A stretch of 64,000 bases of DNA. It comes from Helicobacter sp. MIT 05-5294 (GTDB taxonomy: Bacteria; Campylobacterota; Campylobacteria; Campylobacterales; Helicobacteraceae). How positions within the stretch are numbered: the first letter of the stretch is position 1; each line of letters opens with the position of its first letter. The DNA is taken from assembly GCF_000765675.1 (NCBI RefSeq), contig NZ_JRPA02000005.1, positions 1 through 64,000 of the forward strand, given 5' to 3'. Position numbers and translations under genes: made by a program. The notes under the pieces were generated by a model. It was given only the letters and a program-made list of their open reading frames with translations, searched no databases and was not told where the DNA came from. This document shows, piece by piece, positions 54,257-62,867 of this stretch.

Positions 54257-55609
54257 TTAGAAAGAATAAACAATTTCTACTTTGAATTGGTTTCTATCTT
54301 CAGAATCTGTTTCTGGTGTGGTATAATGACCACTTCTCTCGGTTCTTAAAAACGCGTAATATGCGCCAATTTCTAGGTTTTTGCTGTATTCCCAAGTAAT
54401 ATTTGGGGTGATTTCATAAAAGTCAATATCTGTTGTTGTCCTTGCGGTAATATCTTTGACTTTGTTTTTACCATTGATATAATCAATCCCAATGCTAAAA
54501 TTATCTAGCACATTGTAAGCAAGACTTGCATAGAATACATCTAAATCTTTTTCGATATTTCCATTAGTTGCACCTAAGATAGTAGAGAAACTCACGCCTG
54601 TGGCATCAACATTATCAAACCACACAGCCCCTGCAAGCTGCAATGCTCCCTCATCATCAAGAGAAACTGCGAAATTGTCTTGCGTGTTGCCAATATATCC
54701 TAGATTAAGGCTTAAAGGAATCTCTAAGCTTTCCAAATCCGCTCCTACTTCAAGACTTAAAAAGTCGCTTTTGGTTTGGTATCTACCATAGAGAGTAGGG
54801 TCGCCGGTGAGCGCAACTGCGAGGTTTGCTATTCCTGAACTGTTGCCTTGTGAATAAGCGTATTGTCCATTGATATGGAAAATCTCATGGAAGAATCCAA
54901 GCTCCCCAAAGAATGCAGAATCTACAATATCATCAATGTGAAACCACCAAAGTTGCCCCTCTACATTTCCATAATCTGTCTCAAAACTTGCCAAACCTGC
55001 AAGGAGATAAAGAGGCTTTGTGATGCTTGTTTCTTCAACCGGCTCATCTTTAATATCATCTAATGCCCAAGAATCAAATGCTCCCGCAACAAGTGTTAGG
55101 TAAGGAATATCACTATTGACTGCTAAAATCCCTGTGCCTCTATCTTCGCCATTATCATTAAAGGGAGTATCTAAGCGCATTTTGCCGAGTGTAACATTTG
55201 TGCTTGTAGAATCTGGCGTAATCAGCGCATTAAAAGTGCTAACCCCAAAACTCCCGTCTTTGCCCGAGCCAAGCCCATAACCCAAGAAAGGAATAATATC
55301 TCCATTATCATCTTCTATGCCTTTTCCATGGTTGGTATTTTGCCCAACTTCATAGTAGATTCCGAGATTTAAGGAAACATAATCTTGCACGGGTGTGCTA
55401 AACTCTGCTTCTGCATGCCAAGTATGCTCTACATCGCCGCTTTTTTCGCCATTTTTGTCAAATCCTTGATTTTTGAAACGATTATCTTCGTATTCATAAC
55501 GCAAAAATCCATTGACTTCTACTCCCCTAATCGCCTCTTCTAAACTCTGTGCATTTGCATTTGCAGTGAGTGCGAGAAGTGCAGCTAGACTTAAACTTGT
55601 TTTTTTCAT
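54257..55609 (-). CDS. major outer-membrane porin (Campylobacter MOMP-like)
   Basis: The 450-residue protein has a 20-residue signal peptide ending ANANA before QSLEEAIRGVEV. Amphipathic strands repeat through the body and the last residue is Phe (KVEIVYSF), as in outer-membrane barrels. Overall form and the EVNGFLRYEYE start recall the Campylobacter PorA/Helicobacter Hom-like porins. It should pass small solutes across the outer membrane. A Fur-type operator lies over the promoter and a strong terminator follows, so the gene looks tightly controlled and well expressed. Confidence 0.85.
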   Translation of the reverse strand: MKKTSLSLAALLALTANANAQSLEEAIRGVEVNGFLRYEYEDNRFKNQGFDKNGEKSGDVEHTWHAEAEFSTPVQDYVSLNLGIYYEVGQNTNHGKGIEDDNGDIIPFLGYGLGSGKDGSFGVSTFNALITPDSTSTNVTLGKMRLDTPFNDNGEDRGTGILAVNSDIPYLTLVAGAFDSWALDDIKDEPVEETSITKPLYLLAGLASFETDYGNVEGQLWWFHIDDIVDSAFFGELGFFHEIFHINGQYAYSQGNSSGIANLAVALTGDPTLYGRYQTKSDFLSLEVGADLESLEIPLSLNLGYIGNTQDNFAVSLDDEGALQLAGAVWFDNVDATGVSFSTILGATNGNIEKDLDVFYASLAYNVLDNFSIGIDYINGKNKVKDITARTTTDIDFYEITPNITWEYSKNLEIGAYYAFLRTERSGHYTTPETDSEDRNQFKVEIVYSF

Positions 55610-55668
55610 TCACAACTCCTTCTTTGAATTTTGAAATTTAATTTCAAGTGAGATTAAAATGAGATTGA

Positions 55669-55712
55669 ATCTTACAATACAAAATCTTAAATATAAATGA
55701 AAATCATTATCA
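55669..55712 (-). promoter_or_regulatory. porin promoter with Fur-type operator
   Basis: On the minus strand a TAAGAT -10 (55669-55674) is preceded by a 7-1-7 inverted repeat, TGAAAATCATTATCA on the plus strand at 55698-55712. It differs at one base from TGATAAT-n-ATTATCA. It would cover the -35 region, so Fur could block transcription when iron is plentiful. H. pylori-type Fur also uses other operator forms, so regulation is an inference. Confidence 0.6.
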
Positions 55713-55716
55713 TAAT

Positions 55717-55890
55717 ATGGAATTTGCACAAAGGATTCCATTGTAACACTTTTTGGTATGCGGTATTATAGATTACCATGATTCTACTAGCATAGAATCT
55801 CGCAATGACGGCGGGTAATCCGCAATTCTACCATCTCGTCATTGCGAGAGTTTCGCAAAAACTCGTGGCAATCCACGCTTTAATATGTTC
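55717..55890. repeat. intergenic repeat cluster D
   Basis: The spacer between the porin and the UPF0323 gene holds a shared module (AAAGGATTCCATTGTAACAC near 55732), a TTATAGATTACCATGATTC copy, and TCTCGCAATGACGG. A perfect REP palindrome follows: ATTGC-GA-GAGTTT-CGCAA-AAACTC-GTG-GCAAT at 55841-55872. GCGGGTAATCCGC at 55811-55823 is another short hairpin. No gene is seen. Confidence 0.75.
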
Positions 55891-55996
55891 AGAGACTTTA
55901 CAATAGAATCCTTCAAAAGCGAGATTCTTTAGTATAGATTTGCATAGTGTGGGTGAAATTTGTTGCGCATTTACTTTAGGATTCTTTGAATTTTGC

Positions 55997-56002
55997 TATA
56001 AT
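55997..56002 (+). promoter_or_regulatory. extended -10 element of the UPF0323 gene
   Basis: TGCTATAAT (55994-56002), 25 bases before the ATG; AGGAG follows at 56017-56021. Confidence 0.6.
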
Positions 56003-56027
56003 TTGCCAAATTTTTTAGGAGTTTTGA

Positions 56028-56669
56028 ATGAAAAAATATTTGAAAAAAATTTCTGACCCAAAAATCGTTGGCACATTTAGTAAAAGCGGATTAGGACTTG
56101 CTGCGGTATTGTTGATTGTAGGTTGTGGTAATAGTGGGCAGGATTCTGCAAATAGCGGAATCTCTGAAGCAACAAAAAAAGGTGCGACCGTTACGATTGA
56201 AAAGCAACCCGATGGAAGCTACAAAATCCTTGATGAAGTGCCAAGTGTGCAAACACGCGTTATTTTGCGCGAAGATGGAAATGAGCGAATCTTAACCCAA
56301 GCAGAGATTGACCAAATCATCGCAGAAGAAAATGCCAAAATTGAAGCGGGAACTTCGCAACTCACCAACCCAACAGGCGCGGGATTATCACTTGGCGAGA
56401 CGATTTTAGCAAGTGCTGCGGGGGCGATTTTAGGAAGCTGGATTGGAAGCAAACTCTTCAACAATCAAAATTATCAAGCCCAACAACGCACAAGCTACAA
56501 ATCTCCACAAGCTTACGAACGCTCCCAAAATTCCTTTAAACAAAATGCAAGTGGCGCAAAAACTAGCACAACAGGACGCAGCGGATTCTACACACCAAAC
56601 AACACAAGCTCTACGCAGAATCGCTCTAGCACTACGCGTTCAACTTCTACTTCAAGCTATGGTGGTTAA
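56028..56669 (+). CDS. UPF0323 lipoprotein
   Basis: The 213-residue protein has a long N-terminal leader and lipobox near residue 33 (VGCGNSG), then an ordered middle part with KQPDGSYKILDEVPS. A glycine-rich hydrophobic stretch (AAGAILGSWIGSKLF, near residue 137) resembles a glycine-zipper helix, and a Ser/Thr/Asn-rich tail follows. It matches the UPF0323 lipoproteins of H. pylori and Campylobacter (Cj0371 has been linked to motility and virulence). The next gene, GSP-synthase-like, begins one base after its stop, as in Campylobacter. Confidence 0.85.
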   Translation: MKKYLKKISDPKIVGTFSKSGLGLAAVLLIVGCGNSGQDSANSGISEATKKGATVTIEKQPDGSYKILDEVPSVQTRVILREDGNERILTQAEIDQIIAEENAKIEAGTSQLTNPTGAGLSLGETILASAAGAILGSWIGSKLFNNQNYQAQQRTSYKSPQAYERSQNSFKQNASGAKTSTTGRSGFYTPNNTSSTQNRSSTTRSTSTSSYGG

Positions 56670-56670
56670 A

Positions 56671-57840
56671 ATGCAGATTTTAGACGCACAACCGCTTAAA
56701 AACGAAGATTTGGACGCATTGGGCTTGAGTTGGCATACAGATATTGATAATACGCCTTATGTAAGCCATGAAATTATAGAGATTAGCGAGGAAGAAGCGC
56801 AAGGATTCTATAATGCCGCAAACGAGCTTTATGATATGTATGTGGAAGCGGGGCAATATGTGATAGAAAACAACTTGTTCTTTGAGCTTGGAATCCCTTT
56901 TAATCTCGTAGAAGCCATACAAAGAAGCTGGGAAGAAGAAGTGCATTGGCATTTATATGGACGCTTTGATTTGGCAGGTGGATTAGATGGGAATCCTATC
57001 AAGCTTTTAGAATTTAACGCAGATACGCCCACAATGCTTTATGAGAGTGCGATTATTCAATGGGCATTGCTGAAAAAAAATGGATTCAAGGAGTCCTTGC
57101 AGTTTAACAATCTCTACGAAGCATTAGGCGATAATTTCAAGCGTATCATTACTTTGGGCGATGATATTTCGCATTTTGATGCAATCTATGAGGGGTGGAA
57201 GATTCTCTTTTCTAGCATTGCCGGAAGTGAAGAAGAAGAGCGCACGACAAAGCTACTAGAAGTGATTGCCAAAGAAGCGGGGTTTGAGACAAATTTCTGC
57301 TACGCGCACGAGGCGGTATTAGATGAAAACGAGGGATTAAGCTTTAATGGTATGAATTATGAATTTTGGTTTAAGCTGATTCCTTGGGAGAGTATCGCCG
57401 TAGATGAGCCAGAATTGGCGCGTTTGATGACTGCAATGATTGCCAACAAAAACACAATCTTCCTAAATCCTGCTTATACTTTGATGTTTCAAAGCAAACG
57501 AATGCTAAAGATTCTGTGGGATTTGTTTCCAAACCACCCCTTGTTGCTTGAAACTTCCTACGAACCGCTTTCTCAAAAACAAGTCAAAAAACACGCTTTT
57601 GGGCGTGAGGGAGAGAGTGTAAGTATTTTGGACGCGCAAGGTAGAATCTTAAGTGAGCGAAGCGGGGATTATGGAAACTATCCTGCAATCTATCAAGCAT
57701 TTACCGCACAAAATAGCCATAATGGAAGCCTCTATCAGCCCAATGTTTTTTATGCTTATGAAGCGTGTGCGTTGGGATTCCGCAAAGGCGGCGAGATTTT
57801 GGATAATATGTCTAAATTTGTCGCGCATAAAATTAGGTAA
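56671..57840 (+). CDS. glutathionylspermidine-synthase-like ATP-grasp ligase
   Basis: From ATG 56671, 1 base after the lipoprotein stop, the product has 389 residues. The C-terminal part carries the ATP-grasp features of GSP synthase: GRFDLAGGLDGNPIKLLEFN near residue 95, ADTPTMLYES, and a late SERSGDYGNYPAIYQAF loop. The amidase half of E. coli Gss is absent. Homologues in Campylobacter (Cj0372) and H. pylori also lie after the UPF0323 lipoprotein. These bacteria lack the glutathione pathway, so the true product is not known. The frame open from 56443 lies inside the lipoprotein gene and is not the real start. Confidence 0.85.
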   Translation: MQILDAQPLKNEDLDALGLSWHTDIDNTPYVSHEIIEISEEEAQGFYNAANELYDMYVEAGQYVIENNLFFELGIPFNLVEAIQRSWEEEVHWHLYGRFDLAGGLDGNPIKLLEFNADTPTMLYESAIIQWALLKKNGFKESLQFNNLYEALGDNFKRIITLGDDISHFDAIYEGWKILFSSIAGSEEEERTTKLLEVIAKEAGFETNFCYAHEAVLDENEGLSFNGMNYEFWFKLIPWESIAVDEPELARLMTAMIANKNTIFLNPAYTLMFQSKRMLKILWDLFPNHPLLLETSYEPLSQKQVKKHAFGREGESVSILDAQGRILSERSGDYGNYPAIYQAFTAQNSHNGSLYQPNVFYAYEACALGFRKGGEILDNMSKFVAHKIR

Positions 57841-57846
57841 TTTTGA

Positions 57847-58683
57847 ATGTGGTTAAGATTTTTTATTGCTTTTTGTTGCTTATGTGGAATCCTACAAACA
57901 AAGCCTAGTGAAGACTTCTTGAAGATTCCGCCCCTAAGTGATGTGGCGCAACGAAATTTCGTCCTCACCACGCAAGATTTTGATGCTAAATATCGTGTTT
58001 TTACTGCGATTGCTAAATCCAATCAAGAATCCCAAAAGCCTAACATACAAAAGATTCTTGTTTTGTTGGACGGCAACGCGCATTTTCCTCTAGCTTTGAA
58101 TCTTTTAGCGCAATTCCCGATAAGCTCTTTAATGCTTGTGGGCGTCGGCTATGTTGGCAATGTCGCGTATGATTTAGAAAACCGCACTTTAGATTATACG
58201 CCAAAACTCACCAACGAATCCCTAAAGAATCCCCAAAGATTTCAAAAAGGTGGCGGGGCAGAGGAGTTTTCTGTGTTTTTGCAGCAAAGGATTCTAACGC
58301 CTCTTAAAAAACAATATCCAACAGCAGAAATTAGCCTTTTTGGGCATTCTTTTGGGGGCTTGTTTTGCCTTTGGAGTTATTTAAATTCTGCTGATTCTTT
58401 TGATTCTTATTTTTGCGCTTCTCCCTCCTTGTGGTGGGGTGAGGGCGAAATTTTAAAAGACATCAAAAATATTCATACAAACAAGCCAATCATTCTAAGT
58501 ATAGGAGAGTTGGAGAATCCTGCAAAAATGGCTTATAGCCCTATGGAAGTGCGAGATTTAGCCAAGCAATTAAAAGATAAAGGGCAAGAAGTAGAGTTTA
58601 TTATCTTTAAAGATAAAGGGCATGGAGATGGAATCCTAGAGGCAATCTTGGAGTTTTTAAAATCCAATGGAGCGCAACTTTAG
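57847..58683 (+). CDS. IroE/Cee-like alpha/beta hydrolase (probable siderophore esterase)
   Basis: The 278-residue protein starts with a signal-like hydrophobic segment (RFFIAFCCLCGIL). It has the nucleophile block FGHSFGGLFCLW near residue 165, CASPSLWWGEG near residue 192, and a late histidine in KDKGHGDGI near residue 258. The YTPKLTN and GGGAEEF segments fit the IroE/Cee esterases that open ferri-enterobactin-like siderophores in the periplasm. It follows the GSP-like gene by 6 bases. The ligand is inferred, and another esterase role is possible. Confidence 0.7.
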   Translation: MWLRFFIAFCCLCGILQTKPSEDFLKIPPLSDVAQRNFVLTTQDFDAKYRVFTAIAKSNQESQKPNIQKILVLLDGNAHFPLALNLLAQFPISSLMLVGVGYVGNVAYDLENRTLDYTPKLTNESLKNPQRFQKGGGAEEFSVFLQQRILTPLKKQYPTAEISLFGHSFGGLFCLWSYLNSADSFDSYFCASPSLWWGEGEILKDIKNIHTNKPIILSIGELENPAKMAYSPMEVRDLAKQLKDKGQEVEFIIFKDKGHGDGILEAILEFLKSNGAQL

Positions 58684-58706
58684 TGTAATTTATTAAAAGG
58701 AAAAAA

Positions 58707-60026
58707 ATGGAATCTTTAAATCATCTAAATAGCATTAATGATTTTAATGAAGCGAAGCAAGTTATACCCGGTGGTGTCAATTCACCTGTTCGCGCCTTTA
58801 AAAGCGTAGGCGGCACTCCGCCTTTTATTTCTAGTGGGCGCGGAGCATATTTGATAGATGAAGATGGGAATCGCTACATTGATTTTGTGCAGAGTTGGGG
58901 ACCTTTGATTTTTGGGCATTGCGACAAAGAAATTGAAGAAGCGGTGATAGAATCTGTCAGAAAAGGCTTGAGCTTTGGCGCACCTACGACTTTAGAAACT
59001 GCACTTGCTAAAGAAGTCATTGGAATTGTTGAAGAAGTCGAGAAAATCCGCTTTGTTTCAAGTGGGACAGAAGCGACGATGAGCGCGATTCGTCTTGCTC
59101 GTGCTTTTAGCGGTAAAGAAGACATTATTAAGTTTGAGGGTTGCTATCATGGACATAGCGATTCTTTGCTTGTTTCTGCTGGAAGTGGTTTAGCGACTTT
59201 TGGGAATCCGAGTTCGCCCGGAGTGCCACAGGATTTTACCCAACACACTTTAGTTGCGCAATACAATGACTTAGCAAGTGTGGAATCTTGCATTGAGTTT
59301 AGCCAAAAACAGGGCAAGGGTGTTGCTTGTGTGATTATTGAACCAATTGCTGGAAATATGGGGCTTGTGCCAAGTGATGCGGCGTTTTTGGAGGGTTTAA
59401 GAAAACTTTGTGATAAGCACGGAATCTTGCTGATTTTAGATGAAGTAATGAGCGGATTTAGAGCAAGTTTGTGTGGTTCGCAGAAATTCTATTCTGTGCG
59501 CGGGGATTTGGTAACTTTTGGTAAAGTGATTGGCGGAGGTATGCCTGTGGGCGCATTTGGCGGACGCGCGGAGATTATGGATTTGCTTTCTCCTAAAGGC
59601 GCGGTTTATCAAGCGGGGACTTTAAGCGGAAATCCTGTTGCGATGAGTGCGGGACTTGTTTCTCTGCGAAAACTGCGCGAGGATTCTAAAGTATATGAGA
59701 GATTGGAATCTTTAGCGATTCAACTAACGCAAGGCTTAAAAGAGATTTGCGCAGAGTTTGGAATCCCCTTGCAAACTTGTGTGCGCGGAAGTATGTTTGG
59801 ATTCTTTTTTAACGAAAAACAAGTCAAAAATTTTCAAGATGCACTCAAAAGCGATACAGAAATGTTTGCGAAATTTCATCAAGGAATGTTAAGCAAGGGC
59901 GTTTATCTCGCAGCCTCGCAGTTTGAAACTGGATTTATCTGCACAGCGATGAATGAAGAGCTGATTGAAAATGTGCTAGAGAGGGCGAAAGAAGTATTAT
60001 CGGAGATTTATGCTTATGGAAAATAA
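58707..60026 (+). CDS. hemL: glutamate-1-semialdehyde 2,1-aminomutase
   Basis: HemL makes 5-aminolevulinate for heme synthesis. The 439-residue PLP enzyme has [20 protein letters not shown] near the start, [12 protein letters not shown] near residue 147, LDEVMSGFR near residue 246 and the PLP lysine in [15 protein letters not shown] near residue 273. These fit HemL well. AAAAGGAAAA lies 3-10 bases before its ATG. Its last 17 bases overlap atpZ. Confidence 0.96.
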   Translation: MESLNHLNSINDFNEAKQVIPGGVNSPVRAFKSVGGTPPFISSGRGAYLIDEDGNRYIDFVQSWGPLIFGHCDKEIEEAVIESVRKGLSFGAPTTLETALAKEVIGIVEEVEKIRFVSSGTEATMSAIRLARAFSGKEDIIKFEGCYHGHSDSLLVSAGSGLATFGNPSSPGVPQDFTQHTLVAQYNDLASVESCIEFSQKQGKGVACVIIEPIAGNMGLVPSDAAFLEGLRKLCDKHGILLILDEVMSGFRASLCGSQKFYSVRGDLVTFGKVIGGGMPVGAFGGRAEIMDLLSPKGAVYQAGTLSGNPVAMSAGLVSLRKLREDSKVYERLESLAIQLTQGLKEICAEFGIPLQTCVRGSMFGFFFNEKQVKNFQDALKSDTEMFAKFHQGMLSKGVYLAASQFETGFICTAMNEELIENVLERAKEVLSEIYAYGK

Positions 60027-60465
60027 AAAAGAATTTGCGGCAAAAAGCACAGAATCCCAAACAGAAAATGCACGAGAAAGTCGCGTGGATTCTGATAGAA
60101 TCGCTGGAGATTCGGAATCGCAAAATACTAATCTTAACCTAAATCAAGATTCCACACAAAAAGAATCCGCCCAACAAGAGCCAAAATACAAAGACGCGGT
60201 ATTGGCGTATTCCAACGCGACATTGGGGATTTCAATGGTCGTTGCGGTATTGATGGGAGTGGGAATTGGTTATGGGTTGGAATCACTTTTTGGTGTGCGT
60301 TGGTTGTTTTGGCTTGGCGTTGTTTGGGGGGTGTGTGCAGCAATTTTAAATGTTTTTAAAGCTTACAAGCGACAAAAGTGCGAACTTGATGAACTCGCAA
60401 AAGACCCGAAATACGCATATAATGCGCAAAAGTCCGCGAAAGACTTTGACGACGAGGACGATTAG
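60010..60465 (+). CDS. AtpZ/AtpI-like small membrane protein
   Basis: The 151-residue protein has a polar, Ser/Glu-rich N-terminal half. A two-span hairpin follows: [20 protein letters not shown] and then [21 protein letters not shown]. This is the AtpZ (ATPase gene1) form, thought to aid c-ring assembly or Mg transport of the F-type ATPase. The long disordered leader is unusual. It overlaps hemL by 17 bases, as in Campylobacter. Confidence 0.75.
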   Translation: MLMENKKEFAAKSTESQTENARESRVDSDRIAGDSESQNTNLNLNQDSTQKESAQQEPKYKDAVLAYSNATLGISMVVAVLMGVGIGYGLESLFGVRWLFWLGVVWGVCAAILNVFKAYKRQKCELDELAKDPKYAYNAQKSAKDFDDEDD

Positions 60466-60470
60466 AGACG

Positions 60471-61136
60471 ATGAAATTACCAAAGTTAATTTTGGTTTTT
60501 TGTTGCGTTGTTTTGGCATTAAGTGGTGGCGTGTGGATTGGCTTTGATGGAATATGTGCCATAAATTTTGCATTTGCGATTCTTAGCTTTAGCGTGATTG
60601 TGTTGGTGGTTTTTTATACACAAAAACGCAAGATTCAAAACCTAATCCAAAACGCAACACAAGAAGAGTTAGAAGCCTTAACACAAAGCTACAAAAGCAA
60701 TCAAGAGATTGCAGAAGAAGAGGAAGAAGAATTTTGGGAAAACAAAACAAAAGAATCCGCTCAGAATTCCGCTGTGCAAGGGCTATCACAAGGATTATCA
60801 AAGGAATCGCAAAACAAAGAGAATCCAATGGTCAATAGCACCAATAATGCGCAAATGAAATCTCAAGAAAACACAAGTAACCTTTCGCAAGAAGAAATGC
60901 CAAAACCAGCCAAACAAAGCTTTTTGCGGAATCTTAACCCAAAAAATATTAAAAATGGCACGAAAATGTTTTTTTACCCACCGCGACTTCTTGCCTATGG
61001 ATTCCTTATGCTTGGAATCTTGATTCTTATCCAGCGACAAGTTTTTCAGCCTTTGGCTTTTTTTGGCGGTTTAATCGTTGCGAATCTTTTGGTTGTCTTT
61101 GCGCTTTTGATAAATTTCAGCCAACAAAAGGCTTAA
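60471..61136 (+). CDS. four-span membrane protein of unknown function
   Basis: No family is recognised. The 221-residue product has two spans at the N-terminus (about residues 5-22 and 30-48) and two at the C-terminus (about 172-188 and 195-215). Between them lies a cytosolic acidic and polar region with a run of Glu (AEEEEEEFWE near residue 80) and Gln/Asn-rich stretches. It follows atpZ by 5 bases, so it may belong with hemL-atpZ. It ends convergent with the GT8 gene. Confidence 0.65.
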   Translation: MKLPKLILVFCCVVLALSGGVWIGFDGICAINFAFAILSFSVIVLVVFYTQKRKIQNLIQNATQEELEALTQSYKSNQEIAEEEEEEFWENKTKESAQNSAVQGLSQGLSKESQNKENPMVNSTNNAQMKSQENTSNLSQEEMPKPAKQSFLRNLNPKNIKNGTKMFFYPPRLLAYGFLMLGILILIQRQVFQPLAFFGGLIVANLLVVFALLINFSQQKA

Positions 61137-61181
61137 ACTAATTTCCATAAAGGCTTGATAAAAGAATCATAGCTTCTAGCA

Positions 61182-62657
61182 TTACGACTTTGTCATCAAG
61201 TGAAACAAGAATTTTATAAAATCGCTACGATACCATTTTTTGCAAGACTTTAAAAACTCTTCGCCTAATTGATAAGTAGCGCAATTTTTACGATGCACAG
61301 CCTCATCAAAATCTTGATATTCTTGCAATAGAGGGAGTTTCAAGCTCGGATTTATGGCGCATAAAGTTTGATAATCTTTCAAAGCTTTTTTATGATGATA
61401 AATCATCAAACCAAGCTTTAAGGGCAGGGTAATGCGAAGAATGCTTTTTTGGCTGTTTTGAATCTCTTTGCCTATTTTATAGCTTAGATGATTTTCTACG
61501 CGTTGTTTAGCACCTAGAAAATGCCTTTGTAGGATTTTGTTATGAGATTTGAACAACTCTTCAGATTTGCGAGAGAGATTTTGAATCTGATTCCTATGGG
61601 CGATGAGTTTGTGTGAGAGAGCTTTAGCATAATCTTGCAAAGCGTTATTTTGGAGGGTTTGCAAATGCGATTCCAACTCTTCTTTGAAAATTGGCGTTTG
61701 CTTTGCGACTTCCCACCATTGTTTATAATAAGGATAATCAAGGGGCAAATAAGCCGTATCTAGCAGTTTGCATTCATTCTCCCAAGGTTTTGCACACAAG
61801 AAAGTAAAATGCACGATTCTAATATCTTTTAAGGATTCTTGCAGTTCTTTGCTAGTATAGCCAAAAAGGCAGTTTTTACTCTCATCAGCACAAAAATTAT
61901 CTTGCCTCCCAAGTCTTTGCGCGGTGAAGTGATTGACAAAAAGATTCCATTTAGGGGGCAATTTTAGGGTTTGGTTGCCAATGACTGCATTTAAAATGTC
62001 TTGGTCCATATTTGTGGTGAAGTTGCGCACAAATTCTAAAGCCTTGCCTTGTATATCTAATTCGCGCCATTTAGGTAGGTTGATGAGCATAAAACCAGAA
62101 TTAAAATATTCTTCTCTAAAAGGAAAAGTAAAATCTGCGCGTGTAGAATCCCGTGCTTTTAAGGATTTTTGGCGGTAGGGATTGCTACAATCTAGCACAA
62201 CCCCCGCGATATTTTCGCCTAAATCTAGTGCAAACAACTCCCGCAAATCGCCAATTACTAGCATATCCACATCTAAATACAGACATTTATCAATTTCAGG
62301 CAAAACAGAAGCGAGTTTAATGCGAAAAAAGTTTGAATAGTTGGTGCGATTTGCACGCTTTGGTAAATCTTTGAAGTCTTTATCATCAAGGAAATGCACG
62401 AGAATCTTGCAAGGATAGATGATTTGGAGTGAGGATTCAAGATTGGCTAACTTTGTAAGTGTGGAGGGCTGAAGCGAATCGCTTAAAATATGGAAGCAAT
62501 AGCCCTCATCTTCTAAGTTTTGTGTCGTGGATTGTGCGGGGGGGGGGGGTAAATCACTACCATTATTAGCTTTGTGGGCTTGTAGGATAATGCTAGTGAT
62601 TAAAACTGCGTTATATTTGATATAGTTTTCATCTGCATTAAAGACAATATGAAACAT
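61182..62657 (-). CDS. phase-variable GT8 family glycosyltransferase
   Basis: The 491-residue GT8 (LgtC-like) enzyme has HIVFNADENYIKYNAVLITS at the start, YLDVDMLVIGD near residue 121 as its metal motif, FNSGFMLINL near residue 184 and NMDQDILNAV near residue 216. A tract of twelve C's (twelve G's on the plus strand, 62538-62549) encodes four Pro residues near 37-40, before the catalytic core. Gain or loss of one base would stop translation early, so this is an ON-phase state. The C-terminal tail (about 415-485) resembles that of the 52681-53901 glycosyltransferase. The acceptor is unknown, but LPS or surface glycan is likely. Confidence 0.85.
   Translation of the reverse strand: MFHIVFNADENYIKYNAVLITSIILQAHKANNGSDLPPPPAQSTTQNLEDEGYCFHILSDSLQPSTLTKLANLESSLQIIYPCKILVHFLDDKDFKDLPKRANRTNYSNFFRIKLASVLPEIDKCLYLDVDMLVIGDLRELFALDLGENIAGVVLDCSNPYRQKSLKARDSTRADFTFPFREEYFNSGFMLINLPKWRELDIQGKALEFVRNFTTNMDQDILNAVIGNQTLKLPPKWNLFVNHFTAQRLGRQDNFCADESKNCLFGYTSKELQESLKDIRIVHFTFLCAKPWENECKLLDTAYLPLDYPYYKQWWEVAKQTPIFKEELESHLQTLQNNALQDYAKALSHKLIAHRNQIQNLSRKSEELFKSHNKILQRHFLGAKQRVENHLSYKIGKEIQNSQKSILRITLPLKLGLMIYHHKKALKDYQTLCAINPSLKLPLLQEYQDFDEAVHRKNCATYQLGEEFLKSCKKWYRSDFIKFLFHLMTKS
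62538..62549. repeat. G12/C12 homopolymer tract in the GT8 gene
   Basis: Twelve G's on the plus strand, twelve C's in the coding sense, in codons 37-40 of the glycosyltransferase. The reading frame is intact at this length. Confidence 0.95.
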
Positions 62658-62756
62658 TTAGAAGCCTTGAGAATGTAATTAAAACTTTAAAGATACAATT
62701 ATAGCAGAATTTTGGCTATTTTGATTTTGTTTGCGTTTTTGGATTGTATTTAGCAG

Positions 62757-62852
62757 GATTCTTTTGCTTGGATTGTCACGATTCCACTATCGCAGAATCT
62801 CACAATGATGAAATGAGTGAAACCCTAACGGCTTCTCGCAATAAAGCAGTGA
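62757..62852. repeat. short REP-like unit (cluster E)
   Basis: The 210-base spacer between the GT8 and DUF2156 genes has no gene. It holds GGATTGTCACGATTCC...ATCTCACAATGATG near 62773-62809 and CTTCTCGCAATAAAGC near 62831, degenerate copies of the repeat in clusters A-D. Confidence 0.5.
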
Positions 62853-62867
62853 TGGAATCGTTAGAGT

